Part shown: piece after piece, positions 34,925 to 43,790 of the stretch
Layout of the letters: each line of letters starts with the position of its first letter
How positions within the stretch are numbered: position 1 is the stretch's first letter
Source: Nephrocerus scutellatus
Lineage: Eukaryota; Arthropoda; Insecta; Diptera; Pipunculidae
Length of the DNA stretch: 64,000 nucleotides
Assembly (NCBI GenBank): GCA_947095585.1
Contig: OX352765.1
Span: forward strand, 79,473,375-79,537,374
Reading direction: 5' to 3'
Translations under genes and position numbers: made by a program
Notes under the pieces: generated by a model
The model's database searches: none
Seen by the model: only the letters and a program-made list of their open reading frames with translations
What the model was told of the DNA's origin: nothing

Positions 34925-35905
34925 GTCAACAGCAGGATAAAAATGTTCTGGATTCCAAATGCAGGAAATGAAAATCATAGAGCAGCACTCGACAGCCGCA
35001 AACAAAGAGTCCCTTAATAGTCGTTGGATCGGGTGATCTGTCCTGTCGTGTTCATTGTTCGAGAGCCGCCTTCGACGTTTAGCGAATGTCCTTTATAGTC
35101 CCACAATTCCTGTCAAATGGGCAAAATGTAAATGCGTATATATATTGCCTGGACCTCTCGCCATCTCCCCCTTCACACTTCACAATCGGTAGGATTTGTG
35201 TTTACCGTATTGTGTGCTGCCTTGCGAAGCTTTTATCCTGGATGCAGCAAAAAGGAAATGACGATTTTTAACCGATGACGAGAACGATGGCGATGTCATT
35301 AGGATTTTCATATCCGTTGCGTTTTTGCCTTTTGTTTGTTTGTTTGTTCTTCCTCTTTTAGGGGTACTCCGTTATGAAAACAAATGAATGAATGTCCTTG
35401 ATAGTGGAGTATGGTGGGTTTTTGCTTGCTGTGCTATGCGAATGACAATATCGGTCGTTCGTCTCTGCTAACGACCCATACAGAATGAGTTGGTGCGTTC
35501 TTCACATTTTTTTCCCCTCGACCACTTTTCTCGTCCAGAGAATGAAAATGATGAAAATGGATTGGAATGAATGAATTCAACGCACACAGGAATTATCTAC
35601 ATAAAGTTTTTCAAGGTTTAGTGGCTTAGTGGCGTCGCGGCAAGGATTACTTATTGTAATATCATCTCTCAACCATGCCATTCAAGAGCAAAACAATGGA
35701 ACAATAGTTGTAGTTTTTTCTCCTCTTGGTTTAGATATTAGAACATATAAATGGACAGTCACATTATCCTGGATATGGGTAACGTACTTACAGAATGCAG
35801 CTTATTCAAAGCCAACTAAAAAAGTATATCTATTAAGTCTTTATGTGATGATGTGTATCAAAAAAAAACAATTAAATACTAGCTACCCGTACACCAACAC
35901 GCTTT

Positions 35906-36411
35906 TCGGTTAATAACAGCATGAAAAAAATGAAAGTGTGGCCACAGCTAGACATTCTTTTACGAAAGGGGCCGGAATTTTCAGTAAATGTATATTACTT
36001 ATTTTTTTTATAATTTTTTTTAAATTTCTTTTGCATTCAACATATTTCTCATAAGTGCTATACTTTTTGAGATATTTGCAAAAACTCGAAAAACTGTCCA
36101 AGTAAACTGCGACTTCCGGTTGGCTGACTTCCGCCAAAATACACCACGACCTCCAAATTTATATAGAAAGCTTAAATGTGAATTTCCATCTCCATCAGTT
36201 CAGATGTCTGGGTTTTAGATCATAGACAGACAGACAGAGTCACAGGCGATTTTTTCTCGCTTTTTCTGACTCAGGAAATGGGTAAATCTGCAAAAACACC
36301 GAGATCGATTGTCATGATTACTATACTTCCTTTTACTATGTAAAAGAAAGTAAAAGGTATTTGGTCAAAATTTGACACACCATGGAATTCGATATTGTTT
36401 CACTTATACTT
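35906..36411. other. Unassigned AT-rich block, possible old insertion
   Basis: The block includes AGACAGACAGACAGAG (36223-36238), GACTTCCGG (36110) and ACTATGTAAAAGAAAGTAAAAGG (36336-36358). The AGACAGACAGA string followed by a TTTCTCGC stretch is a wording often found in the right parts of short insect repeats, but no partner copy exists in this window. It ends at the 3' tail of the reverse family A copy. Confidence 0.4.
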
Positions 36412-37357
36412 AGCTTTATCATCATCATTATATTTGGCTCTACATCCGGTGTCCCCTCCTGGCCTACCGCCATCGATTTCGAGTCGATGTCATCCAGTTT
36501 GACATCCATAAACTCTGGGCATCTTGGTGTACGCCATCCTTCCAGCGTAGGCTTGGTCGGGCTTGCTGCCGTGTTCCATAAATCCTACCACAAATAATTT
36601 TCCGAGCAGGATCCTCTTCGCTCATGCGAGCTAGCTATCCTGCCCACCGGAGCCTACTGAGCTTAATTCTCTTAAAAATGTCATTATCGCGGTAACACTC
36701 GTATATCTCATCATTTTAGAGTCTCCGGAATCTTCCCTCCAACAATTCCTGGTAAGACTTTTCTCTCGAACGCGGCTAAGAGATCAAAATGCTTTTTGTT
36801 AAGCACCTAATTTTCGGGTCCATATGTGAGTGCTGGTATGACCATTGTCTTATATTTACAACAGCAGCTTGTATGTTATGGGTAAATTCCTGGATTTGAA
36901 GAGTCTTGACAGACTAAAGTAGTCCTTTTTGGCTTTGAGCCACCGTGCGCGTATTTCTGGTTCCATGCTATTATCGGCTGCTATTGTTGACCCGAGATAG
37001 TTCAAGGATGGCAGTACTTCAAATTCGCGCTCCACTATTTTAATTGAGGGACCAATGTTCTAATCGCAGACGTGGCCACCATGTACTTTGTTTTGATCTC
37101 ATTAATGTGCAGCCCCAGATCTTTGGTTTCTATCAACGATGTCAATGTCGTCTGCGTAAGCCTGTATCTGAATGTACTTATAGAAGATTGTTCCTCTCGC
37201 CGTTACGTTAGAGTCTCTGGTCACTTTCTCCATCGCCAGGTTGAAGGGCGCGCAGCCCAGACCATGCCATTGTTGGAGTCCGTTATAGATGTTGAATGGG
37301 CTTGATAGTGATCCGTATATTTTTACTTAGCTAAAAAAAGGACATGGTCATCCTACA
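36412..37357 (-). mobile_element. Family A LINE copy, reverse strand: RT palm to 3' tail
   Basis: On the reverse strand it runs from TGTAGGATGACCATGTCC (37357) through the NGLQ.wordings near 37280 (a decayed GLRQGDGLA), the thumb and the C-terminal block RLRWAG (36655-36638) to the 3' end AATATAATGATGATGATA at 36430-36413. The YADD region near 37160-37150 is preserved in part as AYADDIDI (37162-37139). Stops and small deletions are spread through it. Its 5' side abuts the 3' end of a family C copy at 37358-37380 (TTAGGTTAAGGTGGC on +). Confidence 0.87.
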
Positions 37358-39290
37358 TTTGTTAGGTAAGGTTAGGTTAAGGTGGCTGTCAGCGAAACTG
37401 ACATACTTAGACCAGTAATTGTCCATTGTGATACCACACGGATAAGGAAAAATTCCTTCCATGTACTCGATGAAGCTTCGTATGAAGTGCAGGATTTCGT
37501 ATGAATGTTGAAAAGATCATTAGTGTTGTTGGACAAGTACATGGAAGATGAGCGATGATCTCCTCCTCATCTTCATCCTTGCAGCTTATTCAGAAGCCAT
37601 TCGCGAAGACTCCAAGTCCAAGTTTTGCTGTATGCCTGCCTATGAGACACCGTCCAGTGATGACACCTACAATAGCACCGATGTGCGATCTTTTTTGAGA
37701 GATCAAACTTTTGGGGCGTTTGGATCTGCTTTGTCGCAATGAAGTTGTACCGTTTTACCACCTACAGTTAGTTTTAACATTAGCTTTAACAAAAGTTTGC
37801 ATGTAGCGATTGGTGTACCTATGGAAACATATTCAGGTCAGAAGGGTAGTATATTGAAAATAAAGGTAGTTCATGTCCCTAAAGGGATCTGCACCCTTAT
37901 AATGCTTAGCACAGCGTGGGCGTTAGAAAATAAGGGAGAGGAAAAGATCAGATGTCTAGGCACGTGTGTCTTAAACGAGTTCCTTTCCTGTTGAGTTCGT
38001 CAGCCATACAGTTTCCGAATGTGTCTGTGCCCCGCGATAGATGATCGGCATTTAAGGGCTAGAATTGAATTTGTGGAGATTGATTCCAGTGTATTTTAGT
38101 GTATCTTGGCTATCCGATGCCATCAGGCCCTGCAGATTTGTATGGTTTGAAGCTTTGTAGCGCCCAAAGCAGTTTGTCCTTAGTTATCAGATCATTGGAG
38201 ATAGTTGTACGAGTGACTGACCTATCAAGGCCGACATTGCTTATCGCATGGGAGCTTCCCTTGAAGTGGTTATCTAAAAACAGATTGAGCGATTCTTCGC
38301 TTGAAGTAGTCCAGGAGCCATCTGCCTTTTTCAGACAGCTCGGCCTTATTGGATTGGTTGCGAGGATTTTCCTAAGCTCAGAAGATTATTCTATTTTATC
38401 ACAGAAGAGTCTTCGAGAAGAGCAGTTGGCTGTCCTTAATTCTCTTTTATAAAGTTTGAGAGATGCTTTGTAAGCACCCTAGTCAGCTTCTAATCTAGTA
38501 GCCTTGGATACGTTTAATAGCTTCCTTTATCTACTCCTGAAATGCCCTAACTCCGAGGTCCACCAATGTGGTCTCTTCTTGCCTCTTGGACAAATCAGAG
38601 GGCAGTAGGCAGAAAGCGCATTTTTAAAAGCACAGGTGAGTAACTTGATCTTGTTGTCAAGTTCATTATTGCTAAGGGGGGAATTGTAAGATCAGTGTGT
38701 ACGTTTAAATAGCGGTTGAACGTTACTCGGTTATTGAGCCAGTCCGTCTTCCTATGATTTCTATAAGGAGATTGGCGAGGGGGTTTGTCACCTAAACTGA
38801 ATTGTATGTACCGGTGATCGTAAACAGAATATTCAGCCGATACCTTCAAGTCTAAGATTAATTGGTTGAGAGAGTCGGTGACAAGAGTAATATCTAACAC
38901 TTCTTGTTGACTCCTGGTTACGAAAGTTGGTTCATTACCAGTGTTGACTACAGTTAGGTTACTACTTAAAATATAATCAAAAATTAGCTTACCCCTGTCG
39001 TAGTTGATGCCGTAGCTGGTGGGCATTTGTATCACAGCCAATAATGAGAATAGTGTTACGTCTTCTTGCCTCTGCGATGAATCTCTCCAGGATATCACCA
39101 GGGAGAGATCCCACGTGGTCGTGGGCGAGATAACCCGATGCCAGCCAATAGGTTCCTTGGTGAGTTTCCAATTCTGTGGAAATGACATCTGACAACAAGG
39201 CGCGACTCTCCTATATAGTGTGCTAAATAATATCTGGTACTCCTTGCTAGTCTCCAGGAATATGAAGGTAACGATCTTCAGATCTAACGT
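37358..39290 (-). mobile_element. Family C LINE copy, reverse strand: endonuclease plus RNase H/3' end
   Basis: Reading from 39290 downward, the endonuclease is spread over two frames: TYWLASGYLAHDH (39153-39115), ILIIGCDTNAH (39060-39028, the GDxNAH equivalent), then FDYILSSNLTVVNTGNEPTF (38979-38920), LDITLVTDSLNQLILDLKVS (38903-38844) and YDHRYIQFSLG (38826-38794, SDH changed to YDH). A linker follows, and the start of the RT (YKSAGPDGIG, near 38143-38115). The RT palm is deleted. At about 38090 the frame jumps to the end of RNase H, and then to the knuckle region at 37690-37545. The 3' end is near 37370 with CACCTTAACCTAACCTTACC (reverse strand, 37383-37364). A family B fragment is inserted at 37853-37975. 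Confidence 0.86.
37853..37975 (-). mobile_element. Family B LINE 3' end, nested in family C copy
   Basis: On the reverse strand this is the last 120 bp of family B: the CATAGACAT-equivalent (CCTAGACATCTG), then TTTCTAACGCCCACGCTGTG (37930-37911), AAGGGTGCAGATCCCTTT (37897-37880, the same hairpin-forming block as at 25825) and a tail with TTTATTTTCAAT. Family C sequence resumes on both sides: GGAACTC on one, ATACTACCCTTCTGACCTG (37852-37834) on the other. It is therefore a nested, strongly 5'-truncated insertion. Confidence 0.8.
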
Positions 39291-39735
39291 TTTCTCAGTA
39301 CTCTTGTATGGCTGCGAAACGTGGAAAGTCAAGAATCAATTGCGACGCGCCCCCAAGTCTTCGTCAACAAGTGCTTAAAGCGGATACTGAGAATAAGATG
39401 GCCGGACATTATTACCAATAAAGACTTGTGGAGAGTAACGCAGCTGAAAGCAATCGCGATCACCATCAGACGACAAAAATGGGGTTGGACTGGTCACACT
39501 TTGATAAAGCCAGCGGACGATATTACGAAACTAGCAATCGAATGGAATTCACAATGATGTTGGTCGTCCTAGGAAGACATGGAAAAAGACAATAGAAGAG
39601 GAAGCCAGATCCCAGGAGACAGCGTGGCGTCTCTTGAAACTTCAGGCGATAAATCGAGTTCGTTGGCGGGAAGTTTGTATAAGCCCTATGCTCCCCCACG
39701 GAGTAAAGAAGAAGAAAGAAGATGGGTTCCAAAAA
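39230..39735 (+). mobile_element. Family E LINE C-terminal fragment
   Basis: Almost intact over its length, it encodes the C-terminal region of a LINE ORF2 that differs from family A: VLLYGCETWKVKNQ (39298-39339), QVFVNKCLKRILRIRWPDII (39355-39414), RRQKWGWTGHTLIKPADDI (39469-39525), then, after a frameshift near 39555, GRPRKTWKRTIEEEA and NRVRWREVCISP (39653-39688). It ends with GAAGAAGAAAG at 39706-39716. The R(W)xGHTLRK block and tail are typical of a family common in animal genomes and related to RTE or a sister clade; I leave the clade open. It is 5' truncated to about 500 bp. Confidence 0.78.
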
Positions 39736-39736
39736 T

Positions 39737-40735
39737 CAGTCAATATAGCCGACTATGATAGCTTAGCCATAGTAGAACCTTACAAAGCCATGAAAGAATT
39801 CGGCATCCCAAATAAACTGGCATTGCTTCAACTAAATAAGACGATGAAAGAATTAAATTAAATTAAGACATGTACGTAGATAAAGAAATAAAAATATATA
39901 ATCATTGGATTTTGGATCTTTTTAAAGCCCATTCAATATCTATATCTGGTTCCAACAAGGAGACAAAGTTATCCGAAATTCCGATGTAACGGCGGCGAGA
40001 GCGACAATTACCTATAAGTCTATCCAGATAACAACAGCCCAGACCATATTGACATAATTGCAAGATATCCATTAGAATCTTTCATGCAGAGCGAGCGGGC
40101 GGCCCCTCGGGCCACGGTGTCGGTGGGCTCCCCTACAAATATTTTACAAAATTTTACTCGATTTTCTTCAAATGTTATACACTTGTGTATCTCTGATATA
40201 CAACACTTTTTGTTAAAATTATGGAGATCCCGGGCCCGGGTTCGTGAGGCCCCATAACTTTTTTTAAAAAAATTATCCCGATTTTCTTCAAATTTAATAC
40301 ACATGTGTATCTCCGATAGACAACACTTTTTGTAAAAAATTTTGGAGACAGGGTTTGGAGGGTCATGGGGCCCCAACAAATTTTTTAAAAAAATTAACCC
40401 GATTTTTTTTTAAATTTTATATACGTGTGTAACTCCGATGGACAAATTTTTTTGTAAAATTGTTGGAGTGAGGCCCTGAGGTCCGAGGGGTGCCCATATC
40501 AATTTTTTAAAAATAAGCTCGATTATTTTCAAATTTTAACACATACCCATCTCCTATTAGAGAATTTACATGAAAAATTGTATTTTTATGGGTTGTTTTT
40601 ATTTTATCTTAGCTTACATTTTACAGCCAGCAAGAGCTTGGCATTAAAAATACGCACACGGTTGCTTAAAGACAACAAAGCCCACTGTAGTCTGTCTATA
40701 CTATCCTCAAATCCATAAACTTTACCATAAAATTC
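39737..40735 (+). mobile_element. Family A LINE fragment split by 120-bp repeat array
   Basis: The first part (39737-40105) covers the FID/palm region: CGACTATGATAGCTTAGCC, then TACAAAGCCATGAAAGAATTCGGCATCCC (39781-39809), a GLRQGD-equivalent near 39950, and CATTAGAATCTTTCATGCAGAGCGAGCGG (40071-40099). The second part (40601-40735) covers the thumb, from ACAGCCAGCAAGAGC through ATACGCACACGGTTGCTTAAAG (40650-40671) to CTTTACCATAAAATTC. Between them sits the array at 40106-40600, in place of about 200 bp of element sequence. No frame survives. Confidence 0.8.
40106..40600 (+). repeat. About 120-bp tandem repeat, four units
   Basis: The block TCGATTTTCTTCAAA or a close variant recurs at about 40158, 40278, 40399 and 40519, a 120-121 bp period. 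Units share CACTTGTGTATCTC or CACATGTGTATCTC, CAACACTTTTTGT and a GC-rich block that varies between units (CCCGGGCCCGGG at 40229-40240; GGGCCCC). The right end carries GAATTTACATGAAAAATTG (40562-40580). It interrupts a family A copy. Confidence 0.88.
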
Positions 40736-41794
40736 AAAATATTCGAGTTAAAAATTGCATACAAAAGCGATTTAATAAAGTTTTTTAAGACCACAACACA
40801 TACTAAACAGTAAACAGAGCTATTTTCGCAAAAATTTAGTTTGTTTTCAACACTTTGGTTATACCCTTCGTGGAATGCCAAAAATAATGTGTTTTCCCAT
40901 TTCGATACATTGTCCTAAAAAAGAACAATTACATGTTAGTTTCCGCCATTATTCCGAATGAAAAAACTCCAAATAAATCTGAACATGAAGCCTAAAGCGT
41001 TCCAACATCATTGAAGCGTGAATGCCGATTGCAAATGTAAAATCAATTTGACCAAAACACAGCACAGTGGGTAGTTGGAGGACCAAACAACAACAAAAAA
41101 AACTCTCGCTAAGTGAATTTCAAAGGTTGAAATGAACTTTTTGTCAGTTTTGCTTTTTTACTAATAGCATGAAATTTCCCGTTGTTGTAAAAACTAAAAC
41201 TAGAAAAAATCCTTGTATAGTTTTCATTACCATTTTGTTTACTTTTTTTCTATTTCTCGTTTATATTTTAAATTATTCCTCTGTACTACGTACAGCGAGT
41301 GTACAGAAAGTTTGTTGTTGTACCACACAAAATGCTAAATTAAAATGTCCTTGTAACTTGTGTGTATAAAAACAAAAGAGCATCCTTTTTAACATGAACT
41401 CAGAAAATGTTTTATTATTCGTAGTTTGCTCCTAATTTTCATGTTTTTTTTAATGTATTATGAATGTAAATACATAACCCAGATTTTATTTGCTTACTGA
41501 CAGTAGCAGACGTGATCCAGAGTTGTATTAATTTACATATAAACACAAACATTTTTTTATTAATAATAATAATAAACATAAATTCGAGATGAATTCTCGT
41601 TGTGTGTTTTATCGAGTGGAACGATATGTTGTTTTGTCCAAAATGTGATTCGCAGCTGGTCGTGATGGACATAATGATGCAATAATCGCAAAGGATCATT
41701 TGCCATCAATACCCTGTACGAATGAATGAGCACGACCGACGTAAAGTCCTTATAGAGAAGCGATTCAAAATTACATGGCGCTTGTATTTTTGTG
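40736..41794. other. Non-coding AT-rich spacer
   Basis: No gene recognised. The forward frame at 41169-41369 (66 codons, one hydrophobic segment, Cys-rich end) has no upstream context and is probably chance. (TAA)n-like TTAATAATAATAATAAAC lies at 41559-41576. Confidence 0.5.
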
Positions 41795-42015
41795 GGTCCG
41801 GTGATTCTAGTGGTTTGCGCGTTGGACTACCAGCGGGAGGTTCGAAGTTTAAATTACAGAAAAACATCAACAAGCTTTTTCGCCTACCGTCCCTACACTC
41901 GCGAATGTTTGACAAACCTTCGAGAGTAATATTTGATATGGAAAGCTCCTTAGCTCTCCTTTCCATTGTGACTTTAAATTATTCAATTATTGACCTAAAA
42001 TATATTAGGTGGTCG
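41795..42015 (+). mobile_element. tRNA-derived SINE-like element
   Basis: The tRNA-like head has an A-box-like TTCTAGTGGTTTGCGCGTTGG (41805-41825) and a B-box-like GAGGTTCGAAGTTT (41838-41851), spaced as in a tRNA gene. The body has CGAATGTTTGACAAACC (41902-41918), AGTAATATTTGATATGG and AAGCTCC (41944-41950), words that line up with the element at 30.06-30.25 kb. The right side is AT-rich (AATTATTGACCTAAAATATATTAGG, 41984-42008). Not a functional tRNA gene: no CCA-stem pairing is evident. SINE identity is inferred. Confidence 0.6.
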
Positions 42016-42429
42016 CGAGAAGCTAGCCCCTAATAAACAACATTGCTATTATAATAATTATATTAGCTTGGCCACAAAACTGTATTATTATAAGAACTAT
42101 GTAGCTTGGTCATTTGCAGACCAAAAAGAAATATCCTTAATTAAAATAATAAAGCGGAGCTTCTCAGTTCGCCATATGAATAAGGATTTTATTTTCATGA
42201 AAAGAATTTTTGTATACCTTTCCTCAAAATCTAACTCCTTGAATAAAAAAAAACTCAATATTACAAAATCGCAAGCCTAGCGCTTAACAATTATTTTTTT
42301 TTGAAACAAGTCCCATCAAATTCTGAATCGTAGAAGTCGAGATATTCGAGAGAGCAAACAGACAAACACATGCACTTTAAAAAAAAATCTTTTTTCTGAA
42401 TGACTGTGATCTACGACATAACACAGAAG
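42016..42429. other. Non-coding AT-rich spacer
   Basis: No domain and no shared repeat except GGTCGCGAGAAGCT at 42012-42025, shared with 10843. Poly-A runs lie at 42246-42253 and 42378-42387. Confidence 0.5.
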
Positions 42430-42672
42430 GAATTAGTATTAGTATAAAAATTAATTTTTTTTTGTAAATTCTATAATCAGAGATATACACATGTGCGCCA
42501 AGTTTGAATAAAATCAGGCCAATTTTTAAGCAAATTATAAGGGAGCCCCACGGCCCTGTGCCTGATCAATTCCAAATTTGTACAAAAAGAGTTGTCCATT
42601 AGACATACGCATTTTAAGAAAAATTGTAAGAAAATCGTGTAAATTTTTAAAAAAAAATTTTATGTGAGCCTC
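42430..42672 (-). repeat. About 120-bp repeat, two units, reverse orientation
   Basis: Reverse-complement units of the repeat at 40.1 kb: ATACACATGTGC (42484-42495), AAAATCAGGCC (42510) and GGGAGCCCCACGGCCC (42541-42556) in the first, and GTTGTCCATTAGACATACGC (42591-42610) and GAAAATCGTG in the second, about 120 bp apart. It directly borders the truncated 3' end of a reverse family A copy. Confidence 0.7.
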
Positions 42673-42675
42673 CAG

Positions 42676-43790
42676 ACCAGGGTGCGATCACAGACAGGAA
42701 AACCGATTCCGGTCCTGGCATCTCGCAAAAACTCTCTCCACCGGTCCCGATTTTGAGCCGATGTCATCCGGCTGGCCTCGCTGTCGTGTAACATAAATCC
42801 TACCGCAATGAAATTTTCAAGCAGGATCCTCTCACTAATGCGAGCTAGGTGTCCTGCCCACCGGAGCCTACCGATTATCATTACAGGGTACCCGGAATAA
42901 TTCCTTCTCACGTACGGGGCCAACAATTCTTCGTAAGACTTTTCTCTCGGACGCGGCTAGGAGGTCAGAATGCTTTTTGCTAAACACCAAGGTCTATATC
43001 CATACTATACCAACCTTTGAAGATCCATATGTGGGTACTGGAATGACCATTGTCTTATATACTAGCAGCTTGGATGTTATGGTTAATTTCCTGGATTTGG
43101 AGAATCCTGACACACTATAGTGGGCTTTGTTGGCTTTAAGCAACCATGCGCTTATTTCGGCTGCCACAGTTGACGCGTGATAGTTAAAGGATTGCACTTC
43201 TTCAATTTCGATCTCCACTATTTTAATTAAGGCCACAATATTGACTCTTCTACTCGCATATGTGACCACCATGTACTTTGTTTTGCTCTCATTTATGCGC
43301 AGCCACAGGTTTCGTGCAGCCCGCTCGATATGGATGAAAGCTTCTTGTACAGCTCTTGAGTTTCTACCAACGATGTCAATATCGTATGCTAAAACGAGAC
43401 TTAAAGAGGATTGATCCTCTCGCCATTACGTCACAGTTTTGAATAACTTTCTCAAACGCCTGGTTGAAGAGAATGCAGGCCAGTCCATCCCCTTGTCGGT
43501 ACCCGTTATAGATGTTGAATGGTTCGATCTCTACGAATAATGCCTAAGATGGAGTCAGCAGTGCTAAGGGCAGTATTACAAAGGCGTGCCAGATAATTGG
43601 CCTCGCGCCACCCTTACTTTGAAGGGACTAGCCCGATCATTCAGCTTTTTCTGTATTGTGGAAAATTACCGGCGGCCACCACGTGGATGTTTGATCGAAC
43701 TTCCACCAGTCAGAGATAGTTACGGCCACTTGCAAATCTGTTGTATTCTGTGTTATTCCCCATATTCTGCTGATGGCTGACCGCCTGAGA
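42676..43790 (-). mobile_element. Family A LINE copy, reverse strand, with two large internal deletions
   Basis: From the 5' side on the reverse strand: 43790-43583 is the 5' UTR (CAGCCATCAGCAGAATATG, GGTGGCCGCCGG, GGTGGCGCGAGGCC; same order as at 20.46-20.65 kb). 43582-43535 is a short linker piece (AGCACTGCTGACTCCATCTTAGG). 43534-42680 is the RT palm to C-terminus (GYRQGDGLAC near 43505-43476, thumb at 43272-42994, RLRWAGHLAR at 42878-42849). Endonuclease and RT fingers are missing, so at least two deletions joined these parts. The decayed YADD box is AYDIDIVG at 43390-43367. The 3' tail is lost at the border with the 120-bp repeat. Confidence 0.85.

Larger units (their letters stand above)
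32716..35905. other. Low-repeat non-coding stretch with microsatellites
   Basis: This is the longest stretch without recognised elements on the left side of the 36 kb LINE cluster. It contains microsatellites (CA run 33921-33932, GAA runs 34432-34476, CAT run 34910-34924, TTTG run 35331-35347) and many CTCCTCCT and TCATCATC words. Short open frames (34-36 kb, up to 94 codons) have no domain. Its composition is more even than the surrounding AT-rich spacers. It may contain single-copy regulatory or intronic sequence, which I cannot prove from one sequence. Confidence 0.5.

Noticed and set aside
37358..37383. Telomeric TTAGG repeats
   Set aside because: The TTAGGTAAGGTTAGGTTAAGG string is the reverse complement of the family C 3' end, which is seen in related form at 5081 and 18771, and not a telomere array.
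41169..41369. Small membrane protein, 66 codons
   Set aside because: One hydrophobic stretch and Cys-rich end only; surrounded by AT-rich spacer, no family resemblance and no start context that stands out.
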